From contig CM041293.1 of NCBI GenBank assembly GCA_023052935.1, positions 56,098,725 to 56,162,724 of the forward strand: a stretch of 64,000 nucleotides of DNA, read 5' to 3'. The position numbers and the translations under genes were made by a program. The DNA comes from Piezodorus guildinii. Taxonomy: Eukaryota; Arthropoda; Insecta; Hemiptera; Pentatomidae. Below, piece by piece: positions 46,485 to 55,400 of this stretch; position 1 is the first letter of the stretch, and every line of letters begins with the position of its first letter. The notes under the pieces were generated by a model. It was not told the DNA's origin, ran no database searches, and saw only the letters and a list, made by a program, of their open reading frames with translations.

Positions 46485-49400
46485 TACCTTTAATTTTGTA
46501 GATTCTATAAAAATAACTTTATTATTTTGTTAACGCTGATTAAAAACAGGTAAATACATAAATTGAATGAATTAGACACCCAACTAAAGGAAAAAACTGA
46601 AGAAATATTTTTTTAATGCAATTTTTTGTTTTAGAACATAAGAACAGTAATATACATGTATGATATACCGTTTGAAAGCTAAAGATTTTATTCCACATAG
46701 CATATTTTCTAAAATCTTTCCTATGCTATATTTAACGTCTATGTTCTATATAAAAAAAAAAAAAAGGAGAAATATTTAAAAATATATTTTTGCTCTTTTT
46801 TTCTTTTTCCTTTCACTTACTATATATAGTAAGGGGAAGTATTGCGATATTGAAAATTTTCGAATTCCAGTTTTCAACGGAAATACACGTTTTAGAGTCC
46901 TTTGAGTCCAAATAACCAAGTCCTGCAAAAAGGTCTGTGTGTGTGTATGTGGTAACTCCCGGGCGGAAACGGTAAGTCCTATGAAACTGAAATGTCATAT
47001 TTAAGACAACTATACGCCTGAGATGTTACAAAACCTTTTTCATCAAAATGTGCTTACCAGAAGAGGCACTTTATACCATGCATTTTGCACCTTTTTTCGA
47101 TTTTCTCGAAAACGGTTCCATGATTTTGATTAAACTCGCTATATCGATGTAAAAATTAATGGGCTTGGATATCATATTGGTTTCATTCTGATTAAAATGG
47201 TCTGACAAGGCTTAAATGCCGGTATTTTAAATTTTCTATCTCTAAAGTACCTTTAATTTTGTAGATTCTATAAAAATAACTTTATTATTTTGTTAACGCT
47301 GATTAAAAACAGGTAAATACATAAATTGAATGAATTAGACACCCAACTAAAGGAAAAAACTGAAGAAATATTTTTTTAATGCAATTTTTTGTTTTAGAAC
47401 ATAAGAACAGTAATATACATGTATGATATACCGTTTGAAAGCTAAAGATTTTATAAAAAATATTATCTCATACACAAGCTTTTAAAAGTTAATTGAGAGA
47501 GATGAAAAGCCGATAAAACTAACTGATTATTTTAGATAAAAATATTATAGATTTTTTAAGAAAACACATGTTTCTATATAAATTATATTTAATTAATTCA
47601 TTAATAGTTTCACATATTTTTATCCCTAAATGTATTTGAAAGATGAGGCCACTGGGGAGTTTAGAAGGTTGCACAACGCGGAATTGCGGAGTTTGTACCC
47701 TGTGAATATAATTGAGTTGATAGCATCGCGGAGACTCAAATGGGCGAGTAAAGTTGTTGGGCTCGATGATGAGCGGATTCCGAGAAAGTTGGTATTTGCT
47801 GATCCGACTGGTAGGCGTCCGAAAGGTAGGCCGAAGCGGAGATGGGAGGATTGCGTTAAGGCTGATCTCGGGAGCTTGGGCTTGAATGGTGAGCATTGGA
47901 CGAGTCTGTGTAGGCGGAATTTGGTGGTATCGGCATCGAACCTTCGGGTTCGCTAAGCCTATTATTATTATTATTATTATAAATGTATTTGAAAATTCTT
48001 TCATTGATTTTAAAAATGGAGGTAAGTGAAAGTTGTGTGTTGCCCCCACCAGATTTTTTTTTTATTGCTAGTGTATTTAGACTAATTGATTAAAAAGATG
48101 ATAGATAATTTCAATTTATTTGTTTTTTAAATAATAGAAAAAAATGTATTCGTTATACTAATCATTTGTTATCTTTCATTCATTATTTGAAGTTAATTTT
48201 GCCCTTACACTGCTTTCTGAGTATACATTAATTTATTTTATTTGTCTATGAGCAGACCTTTGATACTTTATTATGTTTTTTTTTTCTAATAAAAAAAATT
48301 GTATTATACTTTATATCTCCAAGTTAAATGACTGTGTTTTATGTGTCATAATTAGTAGTTAATTGGTCATTTATTAATTACATTTTTTTTTATTTGTTAG
48401 ATTCTAAAAAAACATTAAGGAGGATCGCGAGAAGGAAGAGCATCTCATTGATTAATCTATCTACTCTCTCTGCGACTTCAATTAAATCGTCAAAGTCTGA
48501 AAAAGTAGATTCACCTTGTAAGTATCTTTTTCTTTGATTTATACCTCCCTACGGGTCTATGAGCTAGCTTTTGCAAATGTGTTTGTATACTTCTTTTTTA
48601 TTTGATATAATTTTAACAGGTTTTTAAACCTAAGATGGAGAACATGTGGTTTTCATGAACATGTTACTTATTGTCCGTGAGCCAGTAACGAAAAATACAA
48701 AACCATTTTACCGAAATGTTTTGTATGTTTTTTATAAAGCATCTGTCATGATAAAGCAAAAAATACATGTCTGCCAATGCAAAACTGGAGGATTACAAAA
48801 TGGCATCCATTCAAAAAGGGAATATCACTCTTTTCTAACATAATCATGGTTACTATCATGGAAACGGCTCATCCTAAGACGATATTCGTTATTAAGTAAA
48901 TCATCAAGTATTTAATAAGCTTTCATTTGAGTGGTGAAAGACATTTTTATGTCTTATATTCAACAAAATGGAAGAATTACAATCATTTTTTTGAGGAAAA
49001 CGAGATATCACTCTTTTCTAACATTATTATTCCATTACATTCATCCTATGAGGATAATCGTTATAACAATTAAATCACTTTTAATTGGAGTTGTAAAGCA
49101 CATCTGTATGACTAATAGTTATATAAATATGGTTCTTACAAAAAACCAGAAAGCGAGAATCTTCTTATTTTTTATTTTTTTTTTTTTATTAGTTTGATTG
49201 ACATCATGGAATCGGCTGTTCCTAACAATATTTTAATATTTCCTAATAATACTTTATGAGGCATAAAATTAGCTTTATTTGAGATGTAATAGGTGGGTAA
49301 AAATCATCACAAAAGGTGGGATTCATGTGGTTTGATACATTAAAGCTTCTTAAATCCTGAAGAAACCATCAATGCCAAATTTTTTTGTAACCAAATTAAT

Positions 49401-52400
49401 CCAATGTCATCTTTGGTCAATCGGAAGAGGCTCATTTGTTGCATGACAACGCTCGTCCTCATGTCTTGTGTGATGTCATAAAAACTGTTGGAGCTTGGAA
49501 ATGAAACTCTGCCACATCTGTCCAACTCTCTGGACCTCTTACCTTTCAATTATCATTTTTATTAGACCAATACTTGAGTGACAAAACAATGTATTCAATC
49601 ATTGTTTGACCATGAAGTAAATATCAAGAAGATGGTTTAGGTGGTGGTAAAAAAATATTCAAAAATCGTGAATAACTATTTAATATCCTGAATATTTTTT
49701 TCACTATGTTATATTTCTTACCTGGAATGAAAACACTCTTAAACAAGTAATTGATCGAGAAAAATAAATTAATACTAATTTGAATTTTTATTCAAAGATA
49801 AATCATGAACCTCTACTCAATCAATGAAGAGGTGGGTTCTTGGGTTCAGTACGTATAAGGATCATGCTCAGCCACCTGTTTTTTTCTTCAGTTTTTGGTT
49901 ACCCACTTTCCAGATGCTGGGTGAGTCCCATGAGGGTATTTTGACCGTAGGGTCTTAAAATAATACTGTGGCTGAAATAATCGAATAAATAATTACCGTG
50001 CCACAGCCAGTTTGTAACCTGGGGCTTGGAAAATCGTAATCCAGTGCTTTATACACAAGACTTCACCACTGCTTTTTGTTTCTTTAAGAAAACTTCAAAT
50101 TTTGTTCATAAAATGGCTGAAAAATATTTAATTGCTACATTATTTGTTAAGGACATAAATTGCATATTAGAATTTATAATGTTCAATTCACATTTATTAT
50201 TTAATTGTTTTAGATTTCTTCCATCCTCTCCGTAAATCTGATTAAATCAGTATGCAGGACCTAAATTATAAAGTAGAATAATATTTTTGCTTTAATAAAA
50301 TAAGCAATAAATTTACTTATATTTTAGAACAAGGGCTTCTGTGAACCTCCTAAATGTTTTTTTGTTTTTTATTCAAAAAGTCTTTGTACCCCCTTCACAA
50401 TAGACAATAGACCTTTGATAAAGTTATTACTATCTTCTATGTTGGGGGAAAAGGTGTCTAGAACAATAAAAAAACACTGCTGATTATTACACAGTGGTTT
50501 ATTATTTCTAAATAACTATATTAGCGTATAACTGTTTATATAGCTGTTTAAATGCAATTAACTAATATGGAATACAATAAATAACCCAAAGGAAAATGGT
50601 CAATCATCACTGCTAATTTGACAACGCTATATCTCTGCTATTTCTCAACCGATTTCAATGATTCTTTTTTCATTTTGTAGATAATTTAATTCTCTATCGA
50701 ATAGCATTAACAACTAAAAGCATTTTGGTATTTATTTATCTTAAAAAATATCTGAGTTAAGGGTGTATATATAGGTGAAATTTCAAAATGCTTTTTTGTT
50801 TCATAATTAATAGCAGTGTACTGATTCTAAAACTCAATCTTCGAAAATAACAAAATTACAAGTGTATTTATAGGCAAGATTTTAATTTTAATTTTATTTT
50901 TTCATTTACCGCATTGCGGGAGCAACGTGGTCTAGTGGATAGCACCAGATTACTGTTCTTGGATCCTGAGTTCGATCCGCAGCTGTTAGCAAAAGAATTA
51001 TGTAATTTTATTATTTTAGCCATGGGGAGACCCTGGATATGGAGAATTTTCCTGGGGCATATCCATTCTAGATCAAGTGGTTACTCAAAAATTGGCAGAG
51101 CATGATATTGGCCAAATGGTAATTAGGAGGTATCCTTGCACATCTGTTGCCCTAAAAACAGTATGAATCTCTCTATATGTAATTGAATCCTAGTCCCTTC
51201 ATGGGTTGTAGAGATACTGGTAGTTTTTTTTTTTTTCCTAGAACAACATCTCTCTATCTTGAACAATATATAAGTAGCCAAAGTAGCATAAATTGACATT
51301 AATTGAATAAATAAATATATCATTTTCACTGGGTTTGCACCAGTGACCACTAGAAGGTTAAGCACATGGTCTGTAACCACATAATGATATTCTCAGGTTA
51401 CCCTCTTTCTTAAAACCAAACCATGTGATACAAAGTAATAATAATAATAATTGGCTTAGTGAACCCGAAGGTTCGATGCCGATACTACCATATTCCGTCT
51501 ACACAGGCTCGTCCATTGTTGTCCGTTCAAGCCCAAGTCCCCAAGATCAGCCTTAACACAATCCTCCCATCGACGCTTCGGCCTACCTTTCGGACGCCTA
51601 CCAGTCGGATCAGCAAATACCAACTTTCTCGGAATCCGTTCCTCACTGAGCCCAACAATTTTACTCGCCCATTTGAGTCTCTGCGATGCTATCAACTCAA
51701 TTATATTCACAGGATACAAGTTCGGCAATTGCCGCGTTGTGCAACCTTCTGAACTCCCCAGTGTCCTCATCTCTCTTCGGACCAAATATTTTAAGCAGTA
51801 CCTTATTTTGGAAAACCTTAAGCCGTTGTTCATCCTTCAAAGTTAGCGGCTACATTTCACATCCGTAAAGAACTGTTGGAAGAATAATAGTTTTATAAAT
51901 TCTAACCTTTAAGTTTTTAGATAGAAGCCAGGAGCTAAGTAACTTAGCAACTGAATAATAACACCCATTTCCCACCTTTAACCGGGATTTTATTTCTTCC
52001 TTGATTTCATTTTTTCTTGTTATCATTGAACCTAAATACTTGAATTTCTCTATGTGTTTAAAAGTATGCCCTGATATATCAATATCACCAAGCACTTAAT
52101 ATATATATATGAATATGTTTTTTTGGTGGCACCTGTGATATTTTTATTTTTAAGCTAATATTCTTCCTTTAGGTGGAAGTGAAGGATCCCAGAAGTCATC
52201 AGGAAAATTGTGCTCGACTCCGAAAGAAAATCACAACAGATCTTCATTTATGTATGACAGGAATATTTCTCCAATTTCAGTTCTTTCTGCTAAAGGTAAC
52301 TATTTATTAATGAAACTAGATATGTTTATATCCTTCAATCATTGATTTGATATTGTTTTAGCCATTACTCTGCAATAATGATTATGTTAGGGTCCAAAGT

Positions 52401-55400
52401 CTGGTTAAAAATTAAAAAAATCAGGCAGTCCTAGGGATTTTTGGTAGAAGTGAAAACTGTTTTTAAATTCTCTAAATCTTTGTTTGTTTTTTCTATTTGA
52501 CGCTTAATATTCCATTTCTTCTCAACCGTTATTGTCATTTTGTTTGTTTATGTAAAAATTTATTAATTAGGCTATTTCATATTTTTTCTTATTATCCCTA
52601 TATTGCTTACCCCTAATTTTATTTTATTTCTTTGCCTCCTTTGAATCAAAATTTTCATATACAACAGGATTTTTGACTCAGAGGAGTAAAAAATCCTGTT
52701 GCTAATCTTGTCAAAAATGCTTACTGCTTTATTTTAATATTTAATTTAATGAAGAAATAAAGATATTTAAAAGCATACTATAAAAAAATGAAGATATTTT
52801 AAAGTATTTTTATTTCTTCCTCAATATTATAAGGATATTTTTCTTAAGTTAATTATCCAAGGTTAACGTTCAAGTACATAACCTTCTAAACTATTAGTTC
52901 AAAAGTAATCATTATTTGAGACATATTTTGGAATCCATGTAGGTGTGTAAGACTGATAAATGTGCAACACAGAGATAATCTCAGTTTCTCTTCCAAACAA
53001 AAATAAAAATCTGGTGCCCGCAACACACGACTTTCACTTACCTCCGTTATTTAAATTAATTTAAGAATTTTTAAACAAATTTCAAACAAAAATAAATTGT
53101 TAAAGAATTATTTCCATTGGATTTTAATAGAAACATGTGTTATTAAATAATCTATTATATTCTTATCTACAACAATCAGTTTGTTTTATTTTTTCTAAAA
53201 ATCTTTAGCTATCCTATGGTATATTAGACATCTATATTACTATTCTTGTGTTCAAAAATACAATAATTGCATAAAAAAATATGTTTGCACTTTTCTCCTT
53301 TAGTTGTTTATCGAATTCGCCCAACTTACATATTTAACCGTTATTTATCAATGTTGATAAGATAATGTTCCAAATTGTTTTAAGTCTACAAAATTAAAGG
53401 TACTTTAGAGGAAGAAAATATAAAATATCGTCATTTAAGCCCTGTCATACTATTTCAATCAGAATGAAACCTATATGATATTGAAGCCCATACAATTTTA
53501 CATCAATATAGGGAGTTAAATCAAAATCATTAGAGCCGTTTTTGAGAAAATCGTAAAAAGGTGCAAAATGCATGGTATAAAGGAATATACCTGCTTTGAC
53601 GAGGCCTACTGCGTGGACACGGATGGTTCTGCGAGGTATGCTGACACTGTAGCATTCCCCAAGAACGGGAAAACAGCATTGATCCTCGACCCGACCGTCA
53701 GGTATGAAACAAACAACCTCGATCAGGCAGATGAAGTGGATAGGGAAAAGAGAGAGATCTACAATAAGTGTACCCTTTCCTAAAAGATAAGTTCCGCAAG
53801 ACCAAAGAGAAAGTTCACCGTGAGAGGCCTCTGGTTCAGATCTCGCGAGACTATCCCCAGCAGAACAAGGAGCCTTCAAGAAGAGCTCGGGGTTGGTAAT
53901 AGGGAACTTTCCATGGTGGCTGAGAATATAATATTGGACTGTCTGGGGATTATTCATCATCACCTATATGGATATTAGTTGGGTTAAGATTTCTACCTAA
54001 CCTTATTTATTTACTTATATTTATGTTTTTCTTTATTCGTCTTATCTTTTTGCTTAAATTTTGTCATTGATTCTTTGATACTGTTGGTTCTTTAGGTGTG
54101 TATTTTCAAATTTGTTCCTTTTTTTTTTTTTTTGCATAGATTTTGCTTTAGATTATAAACTATTTTACATATTATAAGGTATAACATAGAAAGCTATTGA
54201 TAAAGAAAGTAAATGTGTGATAAATTTATAACTTTTCAAGTCAATATCACATGTCATCAAGATTGATAAGTATGCTGTGTGTGATAGAAACCCAATACAG
54301 TTAGGCAGCACTGTTTTGTTTTGTTGTAATTTTGATAAAATAAAGCATTTCTCCGTCCTACATTTTTTGTTCCAGATAAATCTTTTTTGAGTGAAAATAG
54401 GATTTCCGAGATTGATGTTACACTGAATGAAGGTGATGTTCAAGCATCTTTATTAAATTCATACTTGAGTAAGTATTAATATTTACAAGTTATATTTGAC
54501 AGCATGAGTTTTGTTTCTTTAACGAATTAACATTTAAGATGCATTCTATTCTTTCTTCAGGCATTTCACCAAGTCTTTTAAAATGCCTGAAGAATGTAAA
54601 GAATTTCAATTCCATAAGAAGGGACAGAGGAAGGATTTAAATAAGGGTTAAAATTTCTCCTTTTCTGATACGGCCGATAATAATCTTATTGATTCTAAAT
54701 TGTTTAATCACAGAGACTGACAATGCGGTTTCAGATATAACTGTTTAGCAAATATTTATACTTATAGTATATATAAATATTTACCTTATAGTAAATATTT
54801 AGACTTTAGAGCAGTAGTTCAACAGCTTAATGATGATTGAAAAAGGCTTGTGATTCCATTGATTGTCTCAATGTGGATATCAGCTTATTTATACTTGAGA
54901 GACTTCTGCTCAATGTTAATTAAACATTGAAGTTTTTCTAAAAGAGGAAAATTTGTATTCCTGTATAAACATATTGCTAATAACCTTATTTTACTAAAAC
55001 TGAATTTACCTATTATTAATAATTTTAATAAGCTTCTTTGAAGTGTTTAAAAAAATATGAATTCTACATCTTTTTGAATACAACCTTGTATAGTTTATAT
55101 TAATGCAATTATAAAACACCTATTGAGGAGAAGTTAATTCCGGGTGCAGTCATCAAAAAACGTATCCAGATCGACGTATCAAGCAAAATTTCTCCCAAGC
55201 CATGACTCATGTAGAGGAATATCAATAAAATAATATTTTTTTAAAGGATTGTACCAACTGAATTTGAAATTTAGAGTGGCTTTTAGCCTTGAAATTTGAT
55301 GCTCTATAACTTCCACTCTATATTTTTTTTTTTTTTTTCGATTTGGATAGTTGTTTCAAAGCTACAGCTGTCTCTTCGTGACCAAATTGGGTTTTTCGAC

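Noticed and set aside
53445..53963. 172-codon minus-strand open frame
   Set aside because: It spans the junction between an H-family repeat and a sense retroelement fragment. Its translation resembles nothing, and the plus-strand reading explains the sequence.
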